Shown: in pieces, positions 1 through 8,115 of the stretch
Layout of the letters: every line of letters begins with the position of its first letter
Position numbering within the stretch: position 1 is the stretch's first letter
DNA from: Sphingomonas sp. 7/4-4
Lineage (GTDB): Bacteria > Pseudomonadota > Alphaproteobacteria > Sphingomonadales > Sphingomonadaceae
Direction of reading: 5' to 3'
Length of the DNA: 64,000 bases
NCBI RefSeq assembly: GCF_027941955.1
Contig: NZ_CP115960.1
Span: 2,666,001 to 2,730,000 of the forward strand
Position numbers and translations under genes: made by a program
Notes under the pieces: generated by a model
What the model was told of the DNA's origin: nothing
The model's database searches: none
Seen by the model: only the letters and a program-made list of their open reading frames with translations

Positions 1-135
1 CGCGTCCTGCGCACCAGCGGCGGCCGGCTCGTTCTGCGCAAGCGCCGGATGCGCCGCTCCTGCCAGTGCCAGCAAAGAGACGCCGGTGCGCACAGCCCAA
101 CCACGTCCGTTCCGCCCAGACTTTCCGATCGCCAT
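1..135 (-). CDS. TonB-dependent receptor, N-terminal fragment (partial)
   Basis: Only the first 45 codons are in the window; the gene continues past base 1. The minus-strand reading starts at the ATG at 133-135, behind a strong GGGGAGGA ribosome-binding site. It encodes a basic start (MAIGKSGRNGRG), a hydrophobic stretch (VSLLALAGAA) and a signal-peptidase I site (HPALA-QNEP). The mature N-terminus (QNEPAAAGAQDA) is the Ala/Gln/Glu-rich linker that typically precedes the TonB box in sphingomonad TonB-dependent receptors. The family assignment is an inference from this signature and from the LacI-like operators upstream; no plug or barrel sequence is visible. Another exported outer-membrane protein is possible. 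Confidence 0.6.
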   Translation of the reverse strand, partial: MAIGKSGRNGRGWAVRTGVSLLALAGAAHPALAQNEPAAAGAQDA

Positions 136-210
136 TCAATCCTCCCCAAGGGTGAACCTCCGCACGCATCATTGCCGTGCCGAAGTCGCAAACCGCGCTT
201 TCTGAGCGTC

Positions 211-224
211 GGTAGCGCTAACAT
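211..224 (-). promoter_or_regulatory. LacI-family-like operator, proximal
   Basis: Read on the minus strand this is ATGTTAGCGCTACC, with the perfect palindromic core TAGCGCTA. It resembles the TGTTAGCGCTAACA operator known for LacI-family sugar regulators of sphingomonads and xanthomonads. It lies about 75 bp upstream of the receptor start. A weak -35/-10 pair (TTGCTG and AATAAT, 19 bp apart on the minus strand) sits just upstream of it, so a bound repressor would block transcription. Confidence 0.5.
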
Positions 225-340
225 GATTATTCCGATTAATGTTTCTCGTCCAGCAATAATAATATCATTATGACGCAAAACGCTATGTGGGCGCCGGGGT
301 GTGCCGATCTTGCAACAGCATAAATTGGTCGGCGGAATGC

Positions 341-354
341 GTTAGCGTTAACAT
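341..354 (-). promoter_or_regulatory. LacI-family-like operator, distal
   Basis: GTTAGCGTTAACAT on the plus strand is a near-palindrome that shares TAGCGYTAACAT with the site at 211-224. Two similar sites 130 bp apart suggest cooperative or looping repression of the receptor. No LacI gene is present in the window; it may lie beyond base 1. Confidence 0.45.
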
Positions 355-577
355 ATTTTTGCCGCGCACTCTGACCATCCCCGACGCGCCTTATCGCTTC
401 GAATTACGCCTACTCTACTCGGTGTCTCACGCTGCGCGGGGCGCAGCGCTAAAGCAGATTGCCTTCTGTTTTCAGTTACATACCGAGAATCAATATGCCT
501 GCCGCTCTAACGGCGGTAGATTTTATATATGCAGGATAAATTCACCCATGAGAAGTCATTAAAATACGGTCAAATTG

Positions 578-621
578 TTGCCGCTCGCACGCGCATTGCG
601 TATGTGAGCGGTAACGTTCTC
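578..621 (+). promoter_or_regulatory. Candidate promoter and dyad upstream of the GntR gene
   Basis: TTGCCG at 578-583 and TATGTG at 601-606 are 17 bp apart, an acceptable sigma-70 arrangement pointing to the GntR gene at 743. The -10 region is followed by GAGCGGTAACGTTCTC (606-621), an imperfect dyad around AACGTT that could be an operator. No experimental motif is known for it. Confidence 0.3.
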
Positions 622-742
622 ATGTGAGAGAATGCCGTTCTGCGGCGGCGGGCGCGTCAGCAGAAATGCGCACTAAGTAGAGGATTTTCGCGATTTTCCC
701 GGTACGGGCGAGTATCGCGCATGGGGAAAAGGCACGACAGCG

Positions 743-1510
743 ATGTTCAGCAGTCGGGATGTGGGACGCGCTGGGCGAAATGTCGGCCATGATGAGATAG
801 CGGCGATTCTGGGATGCGAGATTCTCTCGGGATCACGTCCTCCCGGTTCGCGCATGCCCGGCGCGCCCGAGCTCTTCGAGCGATTCGGCGCGTCCCGGGT
901 GTTGATGCGCGAAGTGACCAAGACCCTCGTCGCCAAAGGCATGATCAGCGCAAAGGCTCGCGTCGGCACGCAGGTGTTGCCGCCGGACCAGTGGAACTGG
1001 TTCGACCCCGACGTGCTGGCATGGCGCGCGCGGGTCGGCCTCGACGCCAGCTTCGTCCGACATCTCGGCCAGATGCGCCGGGCAGTGGAGCCGGCGATTG
1101 CCGCCCTCGCCGCGACCGAGCGCACGCCGGATCATCTCGATCGGATGCGGGCGGCACTTGCGGCGATGCGGTTGGCCGGCATCAACCGGCACGCATTCGC
1201 CAAGGCGGATCTCGAATTTCACGTCGCGGTCGCGATTGCTTCCGGGAACCCGATGTTCCGCTCCTTCGCCAGCGTCATCGAAATCGCCTTGGGGGCTTTA
1301 TTCTCCTTGAGCAGCCCGGATCGGCCGGACGCGATTGCTGAAAATGTCGCCCGGCACGCAGCGATCGCCGACGCCATCGAACGCGGGGATGCCGAGGCCG
1401 CAGCCGCCGCGATGCTGGCGGTCATCCACATGGGCTCCGATTATATGACAGGCAGCGGCAACCATGAACTGAGCTCGGTCCGCCCCCAGGAAGCAGTCAA
1501 GACCGCCTAG
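743..1510 (+). CDS. GntR/FadR-family transcription regulator, DgoR-like
   Basis: This 255-residue protein has a winged helix-turn-helix at about residues 15-80 and an FCD ligand-binding domain at about 100-235. The segment WNWFDPDVLAWR at 84-95 joins the two domains and is a hallmark of the DgoR branch, which senses galactonate or related sugar acids. DLEFH (156-160) and a later His (ARHAAIADAI) supply the usual FCD metal ligands. It is divergent from the TonB-dependent receptor at 135, so it may control sugar-acid uptake genes there; that link is inferred. The ligand is unknown. Length is normal, and the start ATG lies about 140 bp after a candidate promoter. Confidence 0.85.
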   Translation: MFSSRDVGRAGRNVGHDEIAAILGCEILSGSRPPGSRMPGAPELFERFGASRVLMREVTKTLVAKGMISAKARVGTQVLPPDQWNWFDPDVLAWRARVGLDASFVRHLGQMRRAVEPAIAALAATERTPDHLDRMRAALAAMRLAGINRHAFAKADLEFHVAVAIASGNPMFRSFASVIEIALGALFSLSSPDRPDAIAENVARHAAIADAIERGDAEAAAAAMLAVIHMGSDYMTGSGNHELSSVRPQEAVKTA

Positions 1511-1529
1511 CCTCCCGAACCGGCGGGCC

Positions 1530-2384
1530 TCAAGCCTGGCCGAACGCCCAGCGCAGGGTGCCGGCCACACCGCGTGTGCCCATCCGCACTGCCGGCGTCG
1601 CCAGTCCCGGTCCCTGCAGTCCGTGCATCGCACGCGCCCAGCCCGGCAGCAGGTCCACGGCCGCGCCGAAGGTCAACGCCTGAAAGGGCTTCACTGCAAG
1701 GCTCGGCGCGGGCTGATCGAGCACCATCCGCGCGACTTCGCGCGTCCGCGCATCGGCAACCAGTTCGCCGCGCATCTCTGCGATCAACGCATTGGCCTCG
1801 GCGCGGCTGCGCGGGATCGGATCTGCGCCCAGTGCCTCGGCGATGTGCGCGAAATCGGCGAAATAGCGGTCCTGATCGGCGAGCGGCATGTGCGGCTCGG
1901 CATAGCGAATCCATGCGTCGAGGAAGCTCACCGCCTCGGTCACGTGCACCCAGGCGAGCAGCCGCGGATCGTCCGCCGTATAGGGCGTGCCATCGGGCAG
2001 AATGCCCTTCACGCGCGTGTGCACGTCGCGCACCTTCTCGATCATCGCCTCGGCCTCTTGCGCCGAACCATAGGTCGTGACGGCGATGAACCGCGCGGTG
2101 CGTCGCAGGCGCCCGAGCATGTCGCCGCGGAAGCTCGAATGGTCCCAGACGCCCGCGAGCACCGCCGGGTGGAGCATCTGGAGCAGTAACGCCGCGACTC
2201 CGCCCACCATCATCGTGGTGACATCGCCATGCACCCGCCACACCACGGATCGCGGCCCGAACAGGCTCTCCTCGGGCTTGCGCTGGACCGGCTTCTCGCC
2301 TCTCGACTGATCGTTGAACACCGCGCGCACCTGCCCAATCAGGGCGCGTCTGAGCGTGCGGGCGACGGGAGCGGCTGGAGTCAT
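1530..2384 (-). CDS. Oxygenase MpaB family protein (DUF2236)
   Basis: The 284-residue product matches the DUF2236/MpaB family, predicted heme-dependent oxygenases related to latex-clearing protein and the mycophenolic-acid enzyme MpaB. The family core is visible: WRVHGD, a hydrophobic helix ending in LQMLHPAVLAGVWDHS, and TTYGSAQEAEAMI with the following histidines (DVHTRVKG, WVHVTEAVSFLDA). There is no signal peptide. I chose the ATG at 2384, which gives MTPAAPVARTL; an ATG 36 bases upstream is in frame but its codons look non-native. The gene converges on the GntR gene with a 19-base gap. Substrate unknown. Confidence 0.8.
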   Translation of the reverse strand: MTPAAPVARTLRRALIGQVRAVFNDQSRGEKPVQRKPEESLFGPRSVVWRVHGDVTTMMVGGVAALLLQMLHPAVLAGVWDHSSFRGDMLGRLRRTARFIAVTTYGSAQEAEAMIEKVRDVHTRVKGILPDGTPYTADDPRLLAWVHVTEAVSFLDAWIRYAEPHMPLADQDRYFADFAHIAEALGADPIPRSRAEANALIAEMRGELVADARTREVARMVLDQPAPSLAVKPFQALTFGAAVDLLPGWARAMHGLQGPGLATPAVRMGTRGVAGTLRWAFGQA

Positions 2385-2494
2385 CGGCTCCCAAGCTAGG
2401 GGTTCACGGCGCGGCCGCAACCCGCCCGTGCACAGTTCCGTCTCCGCGCTTTCGCTGATAGGCTCGCATTAACCATATCGGGGGACTCGCGGAC

Positions 2495-3423
2495 TTGCCG
2501 AACCTCAGGCCCGCCTGCGTATTGCTGCTCGCCGCGACATTGCTCGCCACGGCCGGACGTGCCGTCGGCACTGATCCCGCGATCGAGAGCCTGCCGCAGC
2601 CCGCCATCGAAGGTGTGGCTCCGATGCTGGTGGTCGTCGACCTCGCGAGCCAGCGCCTCGTCGCCTATCGCGGCGGTGAACCGATCGCGACCTCCCCGTC
2701 TCCACCGGCAAGCCCGGCCACGGTACCCCACGCGGCGTGTTCACGATCCTTCAGAAGAAGAGCTTCCACCGCTCGAATCTCTACAGCGACGCGCCGATGC
2801 CGTTCATGCAGCGCCTCACCTGGAGCGGCGTCGCGCTGCACGCCGGCACTCTGCCCGGCTATCCCGCCTCGCACGGCTGCATTCGGCTGCCGCACGATTT
2901 CGCGCGGAAACTGTTCGGCGAGACGCGCACCGGAATGACAGTCATGGTCGTCGGCCAGCGATCCTCCGTGCGGGTCCGCCCGATGACCGGGCCGGCCTGG
3001 TGGCGGCCCGGCCTCGCCACGCGCGGTCCGGTGACGATCGTGGTCAGCGGCGCCGACCGTCGGATGATCGTGCTGCGCGACGGCATGCAGATCGGCTCGG
3101 CACCCGCCGCATTCGACGGGGTCGTCGAGCGTCCCCAGGCCTATGTGCTCCGCGCGGACACCGGCTGGACCCGCGTCACGCTGCCGGGTGAGCGCGTGAC
3201 GCCGCGCATTCCCTTCGCAGTTGCCGATAGCGATGATTCGCAAGCGCGTGACCCCTTCCAGCGCGGGCTCGCCACGGTGGTCGGGCCGGGCGCGACGATG
3301 GTGGTCGTGCCCGAAAGTCTTGCCTCCGGGGTCGGCGCATTGCCGCCGCCGCGCCAGTTGTCCGGCGACGAGGAGATGGTCGACCAATGGCTTGCCGATG
3401 ACGGGGTGAGCGGAGGGCGTTGA
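2495..3423 (+). CDS. L,D-transpeptidase, YkuD domain (reading frame broken)
   Basis: A secreted L,D-transpeptidase (ErfK/YbiS/YkuD family), which forms 3-3 crosslinks in peptidoglycan or anchors proteins to it. It starts with TTG at 2495 and a signal peptide (PACVLLLAATLLATAGRA). The YkuD domain begins at MLVVVDLASQRLVAYRGGEP and reaches the catalytic motif SHGCIRLP, with Cys near residue 129. The frame shifts by one base near 2697, inside CTCCCCGTC. Adding one base restores the conserved VSTGKPGHGTPRGVFTI, so a sequencing deletion is likely. Restored length is 309 residues. The C-terminal half (after about residue 160) is not a recognised domain. Confidence 0.8.
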
Positions 3424-3456
3424 CCGCGCGCCTTTTGCAGTGCAGCAACCGCTGCC

Positions 3457-6129
3457 ATGGCTAGCCTGGCGATCGCAAACAACCCGGACATCCGTTTTCT
3501 GGGTCGGCTCCTCGGCGACGTGATCCGCGCTTATGGCGGCGAGGAGCTGTTCAAGCGCATCGAATATATCCGCGCCACTTCAGTCGACCGGCATCGCGGC
3601 GTCGCCGGTGCGGGGGCGATCGATTCGGGACTCGATCGGCTGACGCTCGACGAGACGCTCGATTTCGTCCGCGGCTTCATGCTGTTCTCGATGCTCGCCA
3701 ACCTCGCTGAGGATCGGCAGGGCGTCGAGACCGAGCCGCATGCCGACATCGCCTCGGCGCTCGCGCGATTGAAGGAACACGGCATCGGCCACGACGCCGT
3801 GATGGCGCTGCTCGATCACGCTTTGGTCGCCCCGGTGCTGACCGCGCACCCGACCGAAGTGCGCCGCAAATCGATGATCGACCACAAGAACCGGATCGCC
3901 GAGCTGATGTCGCTCAAGGATCGCGGGGTCGAGGAGACCGAGGACGGCGACAAAGTCGACGAGGCGATCCTGCGCCAGATCGCTTTGCTCTGGCAGACGC
4001 GGGTGTTGCGCCGCGAGAAGCTCGGCGTCGCCGACGAAGTCGAAACCGCGCTCTCTTATCTGCGCGACGTATTCCTGCCGGTGCTCCCGGCGCTCTACGC
4101 CCGCTGGGATCGCGCACTCGGCGAACGCGCGCCCTCGTTTCTGCGCGCGGGGAGCTGGATCGGCGGCGATCGCGACGGCAATCCGTTCGTCACGGCCGAC
4201 TCGATGAAGCTCGCACTCGCGCGTTCGGCCGAGGCGGTGCTCGCTTATTATATGGACGCGGTCCACGCGCTCGGTGCCGAACTGTCGATCTCGACCGAGC
4301 ATGCCAGCGTCAGCGAGGCAGTGCTCAAGCTCGCCGAAGCGAGCCACGATACCGGCCGCAGCCGCGAGGACGAACCCTATCGCCGCGCGCTCACCGGAAT
4401 CTATGCGCGGCTGTCGGCGACGCACGAGAAGCTCACCGGCAAGCGCCCCGGCCGCCCGGCGCCGCTTCAGGGTGAACCCTATGCCGAACCTGCGCAGCTT
4501 CGCGAAGAGCTCGCCGCCATCGCACGCGGGCTGGCGGCAGAGGGTGCCGGCCCGCTCGCCAGCGGCGGCGCGCTCGGCCGGCTGATCCGCGCCGTCGAGA
4601 CCTTCGGCTTCCACCTCGCCACGCTCGACATGCGCCAGAACAGCGCGGTCCACGAACGCGTGATCGCCGAATTGCTCAAGGCCGGCGGCGTCTGCGACGA
4701 TTATGCCGCGCTCGACGAGGATGCGCGCATCGCATTGCTCCGCCGCGAGCTGGAAAGCGTGCGGCCGCTGACCAGCCCCTATGCCGACTATTCGGAAGAG
4801 ACCGCCTCCGAGCTGGCGATCGTCCGCGCCGCGGCCGACGCGCACGCCAGATACGGGCGCGAGTGCATCACGCATTACATTGTCTCGATGGCACAATCGG
4901 TATCGGACCTGCTCGAGGTCCATGTGCTGCTCAAGGAAGCCGGCCTCTACATTCCCGGCGAACGGCCGCAGGCGCACATCATGGCGATCCCCTTGTTCGA
5001 GACGATCGCCGATCTCGAAGGCGCGCCGGCGATCATGGAAGCCTGGCTGAGTCTCCCCGAAGTCGCGGCGATCGCCGCCGGGCGCGGCCATCAGGAAGTA
5101 ATGATCGGCTATTCGGATTCGAACAAGGACGGCGGGTACCTCACTTCGACCTGGCAGCTTTCGCGCGGCTCGACTGCGTTGAAGCCGGTATTCGAAAAGG
5201 CCGATCTCGCGATGCAGCTGTTCCATGGCCGCGGCGGCGCGGTCGGGCGCGGCGGCGGATCGAGCTTCTCGGCGATCCTCGCCCAGCCGCCAGGCACGGT
5301 GCAGGGCCGGATCCGCATCACCGAACAGGGCGAAGTGATCGCCGCCAAATACGGCACGCGGGCGAGCGCGATGACCAATCTCGAGGCAATGGCTTCGGCG
5401 ACTCTGCTCGCCAGCCTCGAGCCCGAACAGCTCGCCCCCGCCGATGCCGAGCGCTTCGCCGCCGCGATGGACGAACTCTCGGCGACGGCGTTCAAGGCCT
5501 ATCGCGGGCTGGTCTATGGGACCCAGGGCTTCACCACTTTCTTCCGGCAGGCCACGCCGATCGCCGAGATCGCCGGCCTCAAGATCGGTTCGCGCCCGGC
5601 GAGCCGCAAGAAATCGGACGCGATCGAGGATTTGCGCGCCATCCCCTGGGTGTTCAGCTGGGCGCAGGCGCGCGTGATGCTGCCGGGCTGGTACGGCGTC
5701 GGCGCGGCGATCGAGGCGTTCGAGGACAAGGGCCTGCTGCGCGAGATGGCCACCGGCTGGCCGCTCTTCGCCTCGACGCTGGCGAACATGGAGATGGTGC
5801 TCGCCAAGTCGGATATGGACGTGGCCCGGCATTATGCCGCCCTTGTCGAGGACAAGGCACTGCGCGACGGGATTTTCGGCCGAATCCGCCACGGCTGGAA
5901 GGCCACGCATGACGGGCTGCTGACGGTGACGCGCCAGACCCGATTGCTGGAGAAGCATCCCGGCCTCGAAACCTCGATCCGGCTGCGCACGCCCTATATC
6001 GAGCCGCTGAACCTCCTGCAGATCGAATTGCTCAAGCGCCACCGCGCCGGCGAGGAAGACGCCCGGATCGGCGAAGGCATCCTGCTCTCGATCAACGCGA
6101 TCGCCACGGCGCTCCGCAACAGCGGCTAG
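3457..6129 (+). CDS. ppc: Phosphoenolpyruvate carboxylase
   Basis: Carboxylates phosphoenolpyruvate to oxaloacetate, refilling the TCA cycle in the cytoplasm. The 890-residue length is typical. Signatures seen: VLTAHPTEVRRKS with the catalytic His at residue 131, FHGRGGAVGRGGG and ITEQGEV in the active-site loops, and GYSDSNKDGGYLTSTW with its Lys at about 557. The C-terminus ends LRNSG, whereas many bacterial enzymes end RNTG, a small change in the allosteric aspartate region. The gene is intact and stands alone, 33 bases after the L,D-transpeptidase, and converges on a thioesterase gene. Confidence 0.97.
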   Translation: MASLAIANNPDIRFLGRLLGDVIRAYGGEELFKRIEYIRATSVDRHRGVAGAGAIDSGLDRLTLDETLDFVRGFMLFSMLANLAEDRQGVETEPHADIASALARLKEHGIGHDAVMALLDHALVAPVLTAHPTEVRRKSMIDHKNRIAELMSLKDRGVEETEDGDKVDEAILRQIALLWQTRVLRREKLGVADEVETALSYLRDVFLPVLPALYARWDRALGERAPSFLRAGSWIGGDRDGNPFVTADSMKLALARSAEAVLAYYMDAVHALGAELSISTEHASVSEAVLKLAEASHDTGRSREDEPYRRALTGIYARLSATHEKLTGKRPGRPAPLQGEPYAEPAQLREELAAIARGLAAEGAGPLASGGALGRLIRAVETFGFHLATLDMRQNSAVHERVIAELLKAGGVCDDYAALDEDARIALLRRELESVRPLTSPYADYSEETASELAIVRAAADAHARYGRECITHYIVSMAQSVSDLLEVHVLLKEAGLYIPGERPQAHIMAIPLFETIADLEGAPAIMEAWLSLPEVAAIAAGRGHQEVMIGYSDSNKDGGYLTSTWQLSRGSTALKPVFEKADLAMQLFHGRGGAVGRGGGSSFSAILAQPPGTVQGRIRITEQGEVIAAKYGTRASAMTNLEAMASATLLASLEPEQLAPADAERFAAAMDELSATAFKAYRGLVYGTQGFTTFFRQATPIAEIAGLKIGSRPASRKKSDAIEDLRAIPWVFSWAQARVMLPGWYGVGAAIEAFEDKGLLREMATGWPLFASTLANMEMVLAKSDMDVARHYAALVEDKALRDGIFGRIRHGWKATHDGLLTVTRQTRLLEKHPGLETSIRLRTPYIEPLNLLQIELLKRHRAGEEDARIGEGILLSINAIATALRNSG

Positions 6130-6133
6130 TTCG

Positions 6134-6526
6134 TCAGGCCAGAAAAGGCGCCGCCACTTCCGGCGGCACGCGCACCAGCCGGCCGGTGGCGCGGTCGAGG
6201 ATCGCCCAGGTCGTCTTCGCCTCGACGCGCACCTTTCCATCGGCGCCGGTGAACTTCATGTACCGGTTGAACCGCGCACCCTTCGGCGGTTCGGGGACCC
6301 AGGTCTCGGCGGTCACGGTCTCGCCTGCGGAGACATTGCCGCGATAGTCGATCTCGTGGCGGGTCACGACCCAGATATAGGCGTCGTGATGCTCGGGAGC
6401 GGCGATCGCGTGCCAATGCGCCACCGCGACATCCTGGATCCACTTGACCCACACCGCATTGTTGACGTGGCCGAGAATGTCCTCGTCCTCGGGACCCGCG
6501 ATGATCGTGGCGATGTAGGGCGTCAT
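6134..6526 (-). CDS. Acyl-CoA thioesterase, 4HBT hotdog family
   Basis: A 130-residue single hotdog-fold protein. The N-terminal part reads DEDILGHVNNAVWVKWIQDVA, with the G-H-V-N-N pattern of YbgC/FadM-like 4-hydroxybenzoyl-CoA thioesterases. The central HEIDYRGNVSAGETVTAETWV and RYMKF segments form the usual sheet. It should hydrolyse a short or medium acyl-CoA in the cytoplasm; the exact substrate cannot be told. It converges on ppc, with only four bases between the two stops. Confidence 0.85.
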   Translation of the reverse strand: MTPYIATIIAGPEDEDILGHVNNAVWVKWIQDVAVAHWHAIAAPEHHDAYIWVVTRHEIDYRGNVSAGETVTAETWVPEPPKGARFNRYMKFTGADGKVRVEAKTTWAILDRATGRLVRVPPEVAAPFLA

Positions 6527-6575
6527 GGCCGACCCTTAGCGCAACTGATCGCCGAAGGTCAGCCTCAGGCCGCGC

Positions 6576-7448
6576 TCAGCGAATGGCCGTGCACGCGATC
6601 GGCGGCGTGCCGGGTGCCGTAAAGGTCATGTCGCCGCCCTTGCCGCGCAGTTCATACCCCTTGGCCGTGTAGCGAATCCCCGAGGCGACGCGCTGTCCGT
6701 TCAATGTCGCGAGGGCCTTGCCGCCGCGCGAGACGGTGACGCGGTCATTGTCGGGATCGAAGCGGGCGACGAGGCGCGATCCGTCCATGCAGCGATAGCG
6801 CGCAGTCGAGCGATTATCCTCGGTCGGCACCGGCGAAGGCATCGCCTCGCCCGGACTCGGTTTGATGTCGGTGCTGCGGATGCGCCAGCGGCGCTGCTCC
6901 GCCGTCGCGCCGTCGATATCGCCGGCACGGTGCAGCGTCACCGATCCGCGCATGTTGAACGGCCGCGCACCCTGCTTCAGCCGGCCATAGACCTGCACCG
7001 GCACCGTCACATAACGCTGCCCCGCGCCCGCATCGATCCTGCCCGGCGCACCGATATTGGCGTGATATTCGGAATAGCGGGCGAAGCTCGCCGCGAAGAC
7101 CTTTGCGTCCATCCCCGCCGCGCCCGGCTCCCACAGCCGATACGCCTGGCCGTATTTCCCCTGCTCCAGCAGCGCATAATAGGTCTGCACGACATTGGCC
7201 GCGCCCTGTGCGCTGTCCTCGGTGAACGGCGCCTCGCTGACCGGCGTCCTGTCATCATCGAGCCCTCCCGGCTCGCCGGGCGCCGGCGGATTGAGCGGCG
7301 CGGGCGTCGCCGCCACCGGCGGAGACGCGGGGCTCGGCGTAGCTTCGTCCGGAAGTACCGCGACCTGGTTCGCGGGCACCGCGACATTCTCGGCAGGTTG
7401 GGAAGAGCAGGCGGCAAGCGTCAGAAGCAACGGCAGGGACAGGCGCAT
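6576..7448 (-). CDS. Lipoprotein with C-terminal MliC-like lysozyme-inhibitor domain
   Basis: A 290-residue predicted lipoprotein, with lipobox TLAAC and lipid-bearing Cys at residue 14. A Pro/Ala-rich linker (20-75) is followed by a domain at about 80-195 (VVQTYYALLEQGKYGQAYRLW) resembling NTF2-like folds. The C-terminal domain (217-288; YRCMDGSRLVARFD... ending IACTAI) matches MliC/PliC inhibitors of c-type lysozyme, with Cys220 and Cys286 placed for the family disulfide. It would sit in the periplasm attached to a membrane and could protect peptidoglycan from host lysozyme. It may be co-transcribed with exbD upstream (57-base gap). The fusion is unusual compared with stand-alone MliC of about 110 residues. 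Confidence 0.7.
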   Translation of the reverse strand: MRLSLPLLLTLAACSSQPAENVAVPANQVAVLPDEATPSPASPPVAATPAPLNPPAPGEPGGLDDDRTPVSEAPFTEDSAQGAANVVQTYYALLEQGKYGQAYRLWEPGAAGMDAKVFAASFARYSEYHANIGAPGRIDAGAGQRYVTVPVQVYGRLKQGARPFNMRGSVTLHRAGDIDGATAEQRRWRIRSTDIKPSPGEAMPSPVPTEDNRSTARYRCMDGSRLVARFDPDNDRVTVSRGGKALATLNGQRVASGIRYTAKGYELRGKGGDMTFTAPGTPPIACTAIR

Positions 7449-7505
7449 GAAATTGATCCGTGTTAAGCGGCGGGCGACGAACGCACCCGCCGCCGCGCCA
7501 GTTCC

Positions 7506-7913
7506 TCAATTCGGGAAAGGACGGTTCCCGATAAAGCCGAGCCGATCGACGCCGGCACGCTTCACTACCGCAAGAACGCTGTCGAACCGGTCATAGCGCG
7601 CATCGGGATCGGTGTTCATGTGAAGCACCGCCGCGGTATCACGCTGCATCGCCTCCAGCAAAGCCGGCAGCTCGGCATCGGCGATGCGGCGCCCGTCCCA
7701 GAACAGCGCGCCGCCGCGATCGATCGCCAGCTGGTGCGGCCGTTCGATCGGCGGATCGCCAATACCGGTGGGCAAGTCGATCGGCACCTTGTGCGTGGCG
7801 AGGGGAATGCTGAGGATCATCACGATCAGCAGCACCAGCATCACGTCGATGAACGGCGTGACGTTGATCGCGCTGAACGGAACGGGCTCGGGGACACGCG
7901 CGGCCTTGACCAT
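7506..7913 (-). CDS. exbD: Biopolymer transport protein ExbD/TolR family
   Basis: A 135-residue inner-membrane protein with a short cytoplasmic N-terminus, one transmembrane helix (about 18-38; FIDVMLVLLIVMILSIPLA) and a periplasmic domain. The Asp in NVTPFIDVMLVLL is the conserved proton-path residue of ExbD/TolR. With ExbB and TonB it would power TonB-dependent uptake, but no exbB lies next to it, so it looks like an extra copy. The start at 7913 (MVKAARVP) is preferred over an ATG 15 bases upstream. A dyad 20 bases upstream may regulate it. Confidence 0.88.
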   Translation of the reverse strand: MVKAARVPEPVPFSAINVTPFIDVMLVLLIVMILSIPLATHKVPIDLPTGIGDPPIERPHQLAIDRGGALFWDGRRIADAELPALLEAMQRDTAAVLHMNTDPDARYDRFDSVLAVVKRAGVDRLGFIGNRPFPN

Positions 7914-7933
7914 GGCACCTCTCCTCATCGTTG

Positions 7934-7950
7934 ATGATGTAACATATCAT
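7934..7950 (-). promoter_or_regulatory. Dyad upstream of exbD, possible metal-regulator site
   Basis: ATGATGTAACATATCAT has inverted ATGAT/ATCAT arms around a 7-base centre. It lies about 20 bp before the exbD start in an AT-rich pocket. Its spacing and TGTNACA core recall Fur/Zur-type boxes, but it matches neither consensus well. This is a guess from shape and position. Confidence 0.3.
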
Positions 7951-7978
7951 GATGAGGAGAGGCCACAATAGTTCTTTC

Positions 7979-8109
7979 AAATCCTCCCTCGCGCAGCGGG
8001 GGAGGTGGCGCCGAAGGCGACGGAGGGGCCTCTCCACAGGCGGTCGCTCGCGGCCAGGCCCCCACCACCAGCTTCGCTGGTCCCCTCCCCGCTGCGCGAG
8101 GGAGGATTT
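7979..8109. repeat. Dispersed palindromic repeat, copy 1
   Basis: About 130 bp bounded by inverted arms: AAATCCTCCCTCGCGCAGC at the left and GCTGCGCGAGGGAGGATTT at the right. The inside (GCGCCGAAGGCGACGGAGG, CGCTCGCGGCCAGGCC, CACCACCAGC) matches the copy at 42626-42764 over its full length but in the opposite orientation. It lies between two minus-strand genes and has no coding capacity. Confidence 0.85.
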
Positions 8110-8115
8110 TGGCCC

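Larger units (their letters stand above)
136..742. other. Divergent intergenic regulatory region
   Basis: About 600 bp separate the minus-strand receptor from the plus-strand GntR regulator. The stretch is richer in A and T than its surroundings, especially around 235-275 and 515-580, and no open frame in it has sphingomonad-like codon use. It holds two LacI-like operator sequences and one candidate promoter, listed separately. I see no RNA gene in it. Confidence 0.6.

Noticed and set aside
287..562. A 91-codon frame in the first intergenic region
   Set aside because: Codon use and composition unlike the genome, no ribosome-binding site, and it overlaps a LacI-like operator.
3580..6240. A long open frame opposite ppc
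   Set aside because: Antisense artefact of high GC; PEP carboxylase motifs are on the plus strand.
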